Virus record (IMG/VR): IMGVR_UViG_3300025767_000082
Coordinates: 1 to 31,401 of that record
DNA from: a virus
DNA: 31,401 nt
Direction: 5' to 3' (one strand)
The notes below the pieces were generated by a model. That model searched no databases, had not been told where the DNA came from, and saw only the letters and a list, made by a program, of their open reading frames with translations. Numbering within the stretch: position 1 is the stretch's first letter; each line of letters opens with the position of its first letter. This document shows positions 7,616 through 13,075 of this stretch, piece after piece. Both the position numbers and the translations under genes were made by a program.

Positions 7616-7783
7616 ATGGATACATATACTTGTTGGAACTGTGGTCGTATTGACCGCAACGATGTAAACCGAATTGACACACCAACACTAGTTCCCTACG
7701 GAGATCAGATGGTTGATCTTGTGTCTTGTGAATATGTATGTAACAATTGCGGATCAGATGTAGAGTATGAGCCGATATACTAA
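7616..7783 (+). CDS. 55-aa zinc-ribbon protein
   Basis: Starts MDTYTCWNCGRIDRN. Two CxxC pairs (C6/C9 and C42/C45, with a further C38) make a probable four-cysteine zinc ribbon. The middle is acidic. Such tiny ribbons in phages often bind host polymerase or nucleic acid; I cannot tell which here. It begins 3 bases after the previous stop and overlies no other strong frame. Confidence 0.65.
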   Translation: MDTYTCWNCGRIDRNDVNRIDTPTLVPYGDQMVDLVSCEYVCNNCGSDVEYEPIY

Positions 7784-7819
7784 GCCCTGATCCAAACTAA
7801 TCTTTATAGAGGAAATACC

Positions 7820-7994
7820 ATGGATATCTTAAACGTTTCATTGATGGTCGTCAAACGATCTTCAGTATTTACATGATAAGAACGACCCACAAGACTGGGA
7901 ACGTGGATTACAAAGGCTTCGGGTTAAATACTTTGGCATCGACACATCAAACACATGTGACGAAAAAACAGCAATTGATCGACATAACAACTAG
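7820..7994 (+). pseudogene. Small gene apparently broken by a frameshift
   Basis: A good ribosome site (AGAGGA, then ATG at 7820) starts MDILNVSLM but the frame stops at 7874-7876. In the +1 frame, entered near 7845, the text reads SSNDLQYLHDKNDPQDW and continues to RLRVKYFGIDTS and TAIDRHNN before TAG at 7992-7994. This continuation looks like real soluble protein but has no start codon of its own. Joining both frames would give a protein of about 57 aa. Explanations: loss or gain of one base, a sequencing error, or programmed frameshifting (no classic slippery site seen). Confidence 0.5.
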
Positions 7995-8036
7995 CAAACA
8001 GACGGTGGTTTGAACGATAAAAGGAACAAGAGTACA

Positions 8037-8055
8037 ACGCCACGCAAGCGTGTCG
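8037..8055 (+). repeat. Hairpin element copy 2
   Basis: ACGCCACGCAAGCGTGTCG, identical over these 19 bases to copies 3 and 4, followed by CTTTATAG. It lies 53 bases before the ssDNA-binding protein start, in the 325-bp stretch 7784-8108, which otherwise holds only the broken gene and a weak CCC-AATTTC-GGG hairpin near 8070. Confidence 0.8.
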
Positions 8056-8108
8056 CTTTATAGCAATTCCCAATTTCGGGACAAACAACATAGAGGAAGG
8101 TAGCAATC

Positions 8109-8594
8109 ATGTTAGAATCTCCACGTAATTATTTCATCAAAGAAGCAGAAATTAACTGGGCACGTCTAGACACACCAGTATCTCCGTTCGGAACTCCACA
8201 GTACGAACTGCAAGCTGCAACTGACAATAAGGCTACGGCTAAAGAATGGAAGGAAAACCATCTAAACGTAAAAGAGAAAGACGGTAAGTTCATTGTGTCT
8301 CTCAAGCGTAAAGCCCGTAAGGCCAACGGTGAAGACAATGGCGCTCCAAAAGTAGTCAATGCCGATCTGTCTCCATTCGATAAAACAGTGATGATCGGTA
8401 ACGGATCAACTGCAAACGTTAAGATCTACCAGTACCCATACGATGTAAATGGTAAGAAGGGTGTTGGCTCATCATTAACAGCTGTGCAATTGGTAAACCT
8501 TGTAGAGTACAAGGGTGGCACTAATGACGACTTCGTAGCTTACGAGTCAGAAGGTGCAGAGCCAGCTGCTAATAAGTCAGACGACTTGTTCTAA
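8109..8594 (+). CDS. Single-stranded DNA-binding protein, T7 gp2.5-like
   Basis: 161 aa starting MLESPRNYFIKEAEINWARL, with AGAGGAAGG upstream. It has the size, beta-rich composition and very acidic C-terminal tail ending in an aromatic residue (SDDLF) that mark phage ssDNA-binding proteins of the gp2.5 type; the tail docks polymerase and helicase. The middle has basic clusters (SLKRKARKANGEDNG) and aromatic residues (KIYQYPYD) suited to DNA contact. It would coat single strands during replication and aid annealing. It is followed directly by a terminator and preceded by hairpin copy 2, so it looks like a single highly expressed unit. The call rests on tail, size and general pattern, not on an alignment. 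Confidence 0.75.
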   Translation: MLESPRNYFIKEAEINWARLDTPVSPFGTPQYELQAATDNKATAKEWKENHLNVKEKDGKFIVSLKRKARKANGEDNGAPKVVNADLSPFDKTVMIGNGSTANVKIYQYPYDVNGKKGVGSSLTAVQLVNLVEYKGGTNDDFVAYESEGAEPAANKSDDLF

Positions 8595-8600
8595 ACCATT

Positions 8601-8630
8601 GGGGGACTCTTCGGGGTCTCCCTTATTCTT
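8601..8630 (+). terminator. Intrinsic terminator after the SSB gene
   Basis: GGGGGACTC (8601-8609) pairs with GGGTCTCCC (8614-8622; includes GU pairs) closing a TTCG tetraloop, followed by TTATTCTTT. It lies 6 bases after the stop codon. Confidence 0.85.
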
Positions 8631-8632
8631 TG

Positions 8633-8650
8633 AGTAACCGACAAAGGCAA
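8633..8650 (+). promoter_or_regulatory. GTAACCGACAAA box after terminator (copy 1)
   Basis: GAGTAACCGACAAAGGCA directly follows the SSB terminator. The 12-mer GTAACCGACAAA recurs right after the terminator at 11282-11322. A site just after a terminator and before the next gene is where a promoter is needed; no other evidence. Confidence 0.35.
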
Positions 8651-8665
8651 GAATGAGATAGACTT

Positions 8666-8815
8666 ATGAATAGATATACAGTTTGGGTTGGTGGTGTTGA
8701 AGTAAATGAATACTACATCACCAAAGATGAAGCAGAAAAACTGGCCGCTGTTTATAGGGCTGAAGGGTACGAAGACGTTTACATTGAAAATGTCCTCATT
8801 GTAACAACGAGGTAG
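8666..8815 (+). CDS. 49-aa unknown protein
   Basis: Starts MNRYTVWVGGVEVNEYYI and reads as a compact beta-hairpin then helix (TKDEAEKLAAVYRAEGY) then strand (DVYIENVLIVTT). The pattern resembles many tiny phage proteins that carry a YTVWVGG-type opening. Ribosome site weak (GAGAT). Function unknown. Confidence 0.6.
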   Translation: MNRYTVWVGGVEVNEYYITKDEAEKLAAVYRAEGYEDVYIENVLIVTTR

Positions 8816-8893
8816 ATGGTGATGAGTGATTTACATTTATTATTCGTAACATCAGTAGCACTTTATATATACCTCGATCTAACCAAGGATTAA
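8816..8893 (+). CDS. Small hydrophobic peptide (possible membrane protein)
   Basis: 25 codons starting MVMSDLHLLF; GAGG lies 3 bases before this ATG and 9 before the next ATG at 8822, which may be the true start. One hydrophobic stretch (LLFVTSVALYIYL) could span the membrane. Fills the gap exactly between its neighbours. Function unknown. Confidence 0.4.
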   Translation: MVMSDLHLLFVTSVALYIYLDLTKD

Positions 8894-8895
8894 TC

Positions 8896-9618
8896 ATGAA
8901 ACTATTAGATAGAAGTGGTGGTAACACTAAACTAAGGAAGACTAATAACAAAGAAATGAAGCTACACTTTGCAGGTCTGTCAATGCACCCAGATGATGCT
9001 ATATGTGCTGGTGCTAAAGCTGCTGGTTGTATGGATGATTGTCTTAAGGAGTCCGGTCTTGGTGGTGTTTACCCCAGTGTCAACATTGCACGTAGAGCAA
9101 AGACAGACTTCTATCTATCAGATCAGGAAGGCTTCCTTAAGCAGTTACGTAGAGAACTTACCAACTACGTTAAATGGTGTGCTAAGAAAGGACTGCACGG
9201 TGTGGTTCGCTTAAACGTACTGTCAGACATCCCTTGGGAAACCCATAACATCCCACAGGACTTCCCGGAGCTTAGCTTCTATGACTATACCAAAGTCGCT
9301 AAGAGGTTCCACAAGGGTATGCCTAGCAACTACCAGTTGATGTTCAGCTACAGTGGTAAGCCTACGTACAAGAAGCAGGTGCTTAGCTTCCTTAAGTCTG
9401 GTAGTGATTCCTCTGTTGCTGTTGTCTTCAACCGTAGACCATTCCCAGCTACATTCATGGGTCGTGATGTTATAGACGGAGATGCAAGTGATTGGGTCAA
9501 TGTCAACAACAAGGGTGTAGTTGTAGGTCTGACAGCTAAAGGACCAGCTAAGGGTAACGATAATGGGTTTGTTGTAGATGTATCATCAATTCCTGTAATA
9601 GCTATTGGAGGTATGTAA
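8896..9618 (+). CDS. GP88-like phage protein (conserved, function unknown)
   Basis: 240 aa. It matches what I recall of the phage GP88 family: N-terminal SGGNTKLRKT then LHFAGLSMHPDD, a cysteine cluster CAGAKAAGCMDDCL (about residues 37-50), an ARRAKTDFYL segment, then RLNVLSDIPWE (about 105-115), FPELSFYDYTK (about 123-133) and LMFSYSG. Three cysteines and conserved Asp/Arg suggest a metal-binding or enzymatic core, but no activity is known to me. AAGGA lies 8 bases before the ATG. The stop overlaps the next start. Expressed with small early genes, so a role in DNA or host metabolism is possible. Confidence 0.7.
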   Translation: MKLLDRSGGNTKLRKTNNKEMKLHFAGLSMHPDDAICAGAKAAGCMDDCLKESGLGGVYPSVNIARRAKTDFYLSDQEGFLKQLRRELTNYVKWCAKKGLHGVVRLNVLSDIPWETHNIPQDFPELSFYDYTKVAKRFHKGMPSNYQLMFSYSGKPTYKKQVLSFLKSGSDSSVAVVFNRRPFPATFMGRDVIDGDASDWVNVNNKGVVVGLTAKGPAKGNDNGFVVDVSSIPVIAIGGM

Positions 9619-9869
9619 TGAACGGTAAGGGTGACAAGGCAAGACCTTTCGCAGTGTCCCGTGATGAGTACGAGAATAGGTTCGATGCCATATTCAGAAA
9701 GAAAGAAGTAGAGACTACTGTAGACAATGATGAAACACTGTACCAAAGTGACCCTCATCCTTTCGCAGAGTGGCTTAAGAAGTGCCCTGTAGAGTTCACT
9801 GAAGACTACACAGACAATCATGGTACCCGTGCAGGGTACACCTTTTGGCTTAAAAGTAACACTAATTAA
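9618..9869 (+). CDS. Small conserved phage protein (GKGDKxRPxxVSxxEYxxRFD type)
   Basis: 83 aa. The opening MNGKGDKARPFAVSRDEYEN followed by RFDAIF is a motif I have seen at the N-terminus of many small phage proteins of unknown function. The rest is acidic, with no membrane span. Start overlaps the GP88-like stop (TAATG). Function unknown. Confidence 0.65.
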   Translation: MNGKGDKARPFAVSRDEYENRFDAIFRKKEVETTVDNDETLYQSDPHPFAEWLKKCPVEFTEDYTDNHGTRAGYTFWLKSNTN

Positions 9870-9884
9870 AACTTGGAGAAGTAT

Positions 9885-10112
9885 ATGTTTAAAGCAAAGC
9901 GTTTGTTCAAATTCCGTGTATCTAAGAAGTCCAACGGTCGTATCCGATTCACTGCCCTAGGTTTCTCAGGTTTCATTGCTTTACGTAAAAAGAAGTCTCG
10001 TGGCTATGGACTACAACGTCAATCTACATTCACTCAACTACACATTGGACGCACCTCTATTGCTCTTGAGCACAACCGTCCAGCTAAACAAGTGTGGAAT
10101 TTTGCCGGTTAA
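9885..10112 (+). CDS. 75-aa highly basic protein
   Basis: The frame is open from 9873 but the ATG at 9885 has GGAG 7 bases before it and is preferred. Starts MFKAKRLFKFRVSKKSNGR; strongly basic with several Arg/Lys clusters (ALRKKKSRGYGLQRQ), which suggests nucleic-acid binding. No family recognised. A second frame on the same strand overlaps it (9976 onward), but that frame's real start is downstream. Confidence 0.6.
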   Translation: MFKAKRLFKFRVSKKSNGRIRFTALGFSGFIALRKKKSRGYGLQRQSTFTQLHIGRTSIALEHNRPAKQVWNFAG

Positions 10113-10116
10113 TACT

Positions 10117-10479
10117 ATGAAAGTCTTCGTCTATTATAACTTACGTAAGAAGTGTTTCAGCGTGAAGGCATTAGAAGGTGCTGACAAAGGGCGTGTGGTC
10201 AAACATGCGTCCTCTGTCATCCTCACTAATGTAACCTTCAAGGTATCAGAAGCAGGTAGACAAAGGGTTCTCAGAGACAAGCAGAAGAATGTACATGCAG
10301 GTGCTCAAGGCACATTATGCTCAACTGACATTCCATTCGCTTGGGTAACAGCGAGACCTAGATCAGCCACATACAATCCTTATGATAACAAGACTTTCAT
10401 TGATGTAGAAACTAAACAACCGGTACTGTCATCTGACATGGTTGAGTTGACCAATCGTAAAGTATTCTATAAGGGCTAA
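10117..10479 (+). CDS. Conserved phage protein of unknown function, 120 aa
   Basis: The frame is open from 9976, but residues before MKVFVYYNLRKK look unlike protein and overlap the previous gene, so the ATG at 10117 is chosen; its ribosome site is weak. Text such as YYNLRKKCFSVKAL, then VILTNVTFKVSEAGRQRVLR and KNVHAGAQG, resembles a conserved phage/bacterial hypothetical family I recall but cannot name. Basic, soluble, no cysteine motif. Function unknown. Confidence 0.65.
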   Translation: MKVFVYYNLRKKCFSVKALEGADKGRVVKHASSVILTNVTFKVSEAGRQRVLRDKQKNVHAGAQGTLCSTDIPFAWVTARPRSATYNPYDNKTFIDVETKQPVLSSDMVELTNRKVFYKG

Positions 10480-10480
10480 C

Positions 10481-10555
10481 ATGCTTGTAATAGCGACCGC
10501 AATCTTCATCATAGTATTACACTTAGTAATAATAACATCAATATTAAGAGGCTAA
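10481..10555 (+). CDS. 24-aa hydrophobic peptide
   Basis: MLVIATAIFIIVLHLVIITS is almost entirely one membrane helix, ending in LRG. It starts 1 base after the previous stop and ends 1 base before the next ATG. Too small to classify; tiny membrane peptides of this kind occur in T7-like early regions. Confidence 0.45.
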   Translation: MLVIATAIFIIVLHLVIITSILRG

Positions 10556-10556
10556 T

Positions 10557-10727
10557 ATGAGTAAAGACGAATCAATAATCGACATATTGTTAGACAGGGG
10601 TATAATCCAAGACTTACGAAACGACATGGAAGACATCAACGATATGTACTTCGCACAACTGATTATGGAAGCTGTCCGAGACGCAGAAGAAGCACTCAAC
10701 TCTTTCAACGGTGATGAAGACTTCTAA
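10557..10727 (+). CDS. 56-aa acidic protein
   Basis: Starts MSKDESIIDILLDRG and is strongly acidic and helical (DLRNDMEDINDMYFAQLIM), ending NGDEDF. AAGAGG precedes the start. Acidic small phage proteins often act as inhibitors by mimicking DNA; here that is only a possibility. Confidence 0.55.
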   Translation: MSKDESIIDILLDRGIIQDLRNDMEDINDMYFAQLIMEAVRDAEEALNSFNGDEDF

Positions 10728-10736
10728 GAGGTGTAC

Positions 10737-10883
10737 ATGAAATATGTAAAAAGAGTGGTGCGATACCTCGTCTTGATACCGCTGGCATTTGGATTAGATC
10801 TAGTTTACTCAGTTCTAAAGCAAATAGATGGTGCCATAGAGAAAATATTTGATACCTTAAATCAGTGGACTACGGAGGACTAA
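10737..10883 (+). CDS. 48-aa single-span membrane protein
   Basis: GAGG lies just before the ATG. MKYVKRVVRY (basic, inside) is followed by LVLIPLAFGLDLVYSVL (membrane helix) and an acidic tail. Topology should be N-in. Its tail overlaps the ribosome site of the next gene (ACGGAGGAC). Function unknown; could be a holin-like or envelope-interfering peptide, not established. Confidence 0.5.
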   Translation: MKYVKRVVRYLVLIPLAFGLDLVYSVLKQIDGAIEKIFDTLNQWTTED

Positions 10884-10885
10884 TC

Positions 10886-11149
10886 ATGAATGACGAATCA
10901 TTACCTTACGAGTACAAAGAAGAACTCCGGCAGCTATGCACAGATGCCTATCGTGAAGCAGCAATGATCGCTAAGGATTACACGGAGTCACTGGCAGCCT
11001 CCTTGCTTGACTATTATATAAAAGAGTCAGAATCAATAACATCAAAATACGTAGATGAAATACCCTCAGGAGAGCTAGCGTTAATCCTGAAGACAATACG
11101 TGAAGAGTTAAAGAACGATATCGATGAAGGAATCCGTGACAATGTATAG
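10886..11149 (+). CDS. 87-aa acidic helical protein
   Basis: GGAGG 7 bases before the ATG at 10886 sets the start (the frame is open from 10865). Starts MNDESLPYEYKEELRQLC; almost all helix, rich in Glu/Asp/Lys with heptad-like spacing. No recognised family. Ends by overlapping the start of the next small membrane protein. Confidence 0.6.
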   Translation: MNDESLPYEYKEELRQLCTDAYREAAMIAKDYTESLAASLLDYYIKESESITSKYVDEIPSGELALILKTIREELKNDIDEGIRDNV

Positions 11150-11276
11150 TATCCTATTAGGTTTATGCGTGATCTGTGGTGTAACCTTTATCCTCACAGG
11201 GTCTAATGCAGCGCTAATGGGTTGGTCTATGACCGGCCTAGCATTGATCTCTGGTTCAATACTAATCAGTTTGTAG
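11142..11276 (+). CDS. 44-aa two-span membrane protein
   Basis: MYSILLGLCVICGVTFIL and MGWSMTGLALISGSILI form two hydrophobic helices joined by TGSNAAL. It overlaps the previous gene by 8 bases and is followed at once by a terminator. Probably the last gene of the small-protein operon. Function unknown; the ribosome site is poor, so translation would depend on coupling. Confidence 0.5.
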   Translation: MYSILLGLCVICGVTFILTGSNAALMGWSMTGLALISGSILISL

Positions 11277-11281
11277 CCCCC

Positions 11282-11322
11282 AAGGGAGTCCCTAGGTTTT
11301 TCCTAGTGGCTCCCTTATTTTT
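11282..11322 (+). terminator. Intrinsic terminator of the small-protein operon
   Basis: AAGGGAG (11282-11288) with CTCCCTT (11310-11316) and an inner CCTAGG/CCTAG arm form a long hairpin with a TTTTT loop, followed by ATTTTT. It lies 5 bases after the previous stop. Confidence 0.85.
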
Positions 11323-11391
11323 AGGTAACCGACAAAAAGCATTGCGGCTTTCCCCCGCAGATCTCCTAAAGATCTCGCTAGTCCCTATAGG
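11323..11391 (+). promoter_or_regulatory. Promoter-like segment: GTAACCGACAAA box and CTCGCTAGTCCCTATAGG
   Basis: AGGTAACCGACAAA (copy 2 of the box at 8633) follows the terminator, and CTCGCTAGTCCCTATAGG (11374-11391) repeats the 6763-6780 element. Hairpin copy 3 follows at 11405. Three different repeated elements in one 100-bp gap just after a terminator and before a well-started gene make this the best promoter region outside 6338-6837. Confidence 0.45.
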
Positions 11392-11404
11392 ACAACATTA
11401 GACC

Positions 11405-11424
11405 TACGCCACGCAAGCGTGTCG
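11405..11424 (+). repeat. Hairpin element copy 3
   Basis: TACGCCACGCAAGCGTGTCG, identical to copy 4 over 20 bases, followed by TTATTAAG. It lies 27 bases before the next start codon. Confidence 0.8.
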
Positions 11425-11451
11425 TTATTAAGAGATTACAAAGGAGACTTT

Positions 11452-11850
11452 ATGACAGCAAGAAAGATACACCCTAATAGTTTACTTAACTTAGCACCTA
11501 GATTTAATGAGGAAAGCGCTAAGCAGGCTCAGGCTGCATCTGTAGCAGCCCGTAAGGTAAACACAGAAGCACGTAAGCGTCTTGCGTTAACAGCCGCAGA
11601 ACTCAAAATGGACGTGCAAGAACTAATGCAGGCCAACAACCTGACTGCGCTGGATGTACTTCGTCTTTCCATGGTTAAGGCTATGGCTAATAACGATATA
11701 GACCAAGCTGTTGATATCGCAAAAGCACTAGCAGAGTTTGAGACTCCAAAGCTTGGCCGTGTAGAACAGACCAACCTAGAACTCTCAACAGAAGATATGT
11801 CTGATGAAGAGCTTAACAAAAGACTTCAAGAACTTCTTAAAAAGGACTAA
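11452..11850 (+). CDS. Terminase small subunit-like protein
   Basis: The ATG at 11452 has a near-perfect AAAGGAG 5-6 bases upstream, so the open frame from 11419 is not used. 132 aa: an N-terminal basic part with PNSLLNLAPRFNEESAKQA, which is like the opening of many phage small terminases, a helical middle (TAAELKMDVQELMQ, ALDVLRLSMVKAMANND) and a tail (PKLGRVEQTNLELS, then DMSDEELNKRLQELLKK) common in small-terminase proteins. If right, it binds pac/cos DNA and guides the large subunit, although it is encoded in the opposite block. Alternatively it is a DNA-binding regulator. Confidence 0.5.
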   Translation: MTARKIHPNSLLNLAPRFNEESAKQAQAASVAARKVNTEARKRLALTAAELKMDVQELMQANNLTALDVLRLSMVKAMANNDIDQAVDIAKALAEFETPKLGRVEQTNLELSTEDMSDEELNKRLQELLKKD

Positions 11851-11852
11851 TT

Positions 11853-12098
11853 ATGTACTACAAGGTTTATGGTAAGAATGGCTGTGAGTACTGCACGTTA
11901 GCCGTTGAGTTACTGGAAGTACTACGTAAGGATTACATATACTTGGTGTTAGATGAGGACTTTCCTCTCTCAGACTTCAAGAGTATCTTCCCAGATGCTA
12001 CAACAGTGCCTCAGATAATCACAGTTAGCAACACCGAGGTCACCAAGATAGGTGGCTATGATCAACTTAGAGAACTACTAGTAGGGCCAACAGCATGA
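11853..12098 (+). CDS. Glutaredoxin
   Basis: 81 aa, thioredoxin-fold. The redox motif CEYC lies at residues 11-14 after YKVYGKNG; a TVPQI cis-proline loop (about residue 52) and a GGYDQL C-terminal helix complete the fold. It would reduce the disulfide of ribonucleotide reductase encoded about 4 kb downstream. It starts 3 bases after the previous stop and overlaps the next start by 4 bases, so it belongs to the nucleotide-replication operon. Confidence 0.88.
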   Translation: MYYKVYGKNGCEYCTLAVELLEVLRKDYIYLVLDEDFPLSDFKSIFPDATTVPQIITVSNTEVTKIGGYDQLRELLVGPTA

Positions 12099-12469
12099 GC
12101 ATAAACGATGCAACACCATCAGATTGGAACAAAGCAGCAGAAGCTGTAAAGTCCCAAGAGCTTAAAGAAAGAGAACGACTACGTGGTAAGTGGTCACGTT
12201 GGTGTGTAACTGAAGAGGAAATAACTGATATGATGCCAGACACACCCATTGTGAAGAAGGAGGACGTTGTTAACAGCCCGTCACACTACAATACAGGTGG
12301 TATCGAGGCAATCCAAGCTATCGAAGCCAGCATGTCTAAGGACGCCTTCCAAGGGTACCTCAAGGGCAACTGTATGAAATACCTTTGGCGTATGTCATAC
12401 AAAGGTAAGGCTAAAGAGGACCTCCTCAAAGCCCAGTGGTACCTCAACAGATTGATTGAGACAATCTAA
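12095..12469 (+). CDS. DUF3310 protein, T7 gp1.7-like (nucleotide kinase family)
   Basis: 124 aa. The C-terminal half shows the DUF3310 signature: VNSPSHYNTGGIEAIQAIEA, then GYLKGNCMKYLWRMSYKGK and LLKAQWYLNRLI. In T7, gp1.7 carries this domain and is a nucleotide kinase; the same role here is family inference. The N-terminal 50 residues are charged and unassigned. ATGA-overlap with the glutaredoxin and TAATG-overlap with the HNH gene show tight coupling. Confidence 0.8.
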   Translation: MSINDATPSDWNKAAEAVKSQELKERERLRGKWSRWCVTEEEITDMMPDTPIVKKEDVVNSPSHYNTGGIEAIQAIEASMSKDAFQGYLKGNCMKYLWRMSYKGKAKEDLLKAQWYLNRLIETI

Positions 12470-12783
12470 TGGATAAGTCCAGCCATGAGTACAAGTCTCA
12501 GTACGATAGAGCATTCCGGAGGAAAAGATGGAGAATGATCTTTAAGTACTTTGGTGGTAAGAAATGTCAAGATTGTGGTGTTGAATCCGAGCATCCAATC
12601 TATGACCTCCACCATAGAGAGCCCTCGGCTAAAGACTTCTCTATTGGTGCACTAATACGTAGAAAGTGGGAAGTATTGGAGCCTGAGATAGCTAAATGTG
12701 ACCTGTTATGCTCTAATTGTCACAGAATTAGGCATGATATCGAGAGAAAACAACAACGAGAGGTATCAAATGGAAGTAATTAA
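12469..12783 (+). CDS. HNH endonuclease
   Basis: 104 aa. A zinc knuckle CQDCG (about residues 33-37), then YDLHHREP with the catalytic His, then CDLLCSNCHRIRHD supplies the second cysteine pair and final His of the beta-beta-alpha metal motif. The N-terminus is basic (RAFRRKRWRM). Could be a free-standing homing-type nuclease or a phage DNA-processing enzyme; the short, operon-embedded, coupled arrangement does not distinguish these. Its start overlaps the previous stop, and the next gene starts inside its C-terminus. Confidence 0.85.
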   Translation: MDKSSHEYKSQYDRAFRRKRWRMIFKYFGGKKCQDCGVESEHPIYDLHHREPSAKDFSIGALIRRKWEVLEPEIAKCDLLCSNCHRIRHDIERKQQREVSNGSN

Positions 12784-13006
12784 GGGTGATTTCGGTAAGA
12801 CTCCTGAAGCAGAGCCAAAGAAACTGCTTGACTTACTACATGAAGCACTAGCAAGTGCTGGTATTGATGAAAATACAGTGGGTAAGTTCATACTAATTGC
12901 AGAAGTTGAAGGTGATGATGATGATTTCAAGATAATGACTGCTTATGACACCATGGAAACCAATTACATCATGGATGTAAGCAAATTCTCCTTCTTAGGG
13001 TACTAA
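12770..13006 (+). CDS. 78-aa acidic protein, function unknown
   Basis: Start at 12770 (MEVIKGDFGKTPEAE) with AGAGG 7 bases upstream; the open frame from 12698 overlaps the HNH gene and is not used. Text such as GIDENTVGKFILIAEVEGDD, then FKIMTAYDTMETNY, looks like a small beta protein. No family recognised. A GGTACT-AAT-AGTACC hairpin covers its stop codon. Confidence 0.6.
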   Translation: MEVIKGDFGKTPEAEPKKLLDLLHEALASAGIDENTVGKFILIAEVEGDDDDFKIMTAYDTMETNYIMDVSKFSFLGY

Positions 13007-13053
13007 TAGTACCACAACAACCTACAAACTAAGCTAAGCCTAACCCAATAATG
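12999..13053 (+). other. Two small hairpins before the DNA polymerase gene
   Basis: GGTACT-AAT-AGTACC (12999-13013) spans the previous stop and ACCCA-ATAA-TGGGT lies about 30 bases on. Neither has a T-run. Possible mRNA processing or translation control of the polymerase; function unproven. Confidence 0.35.
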
Positions 13054-13075
13054 GGTGGCACTCAAAGGAATTTAC

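Noticed and set aside
9976-10116. Upstream extension of the 120-aa protein
   Set aside because: The extra residues overlap the 75-aa basic protein and look like a shadow frame; natural sequence begins at 10117.
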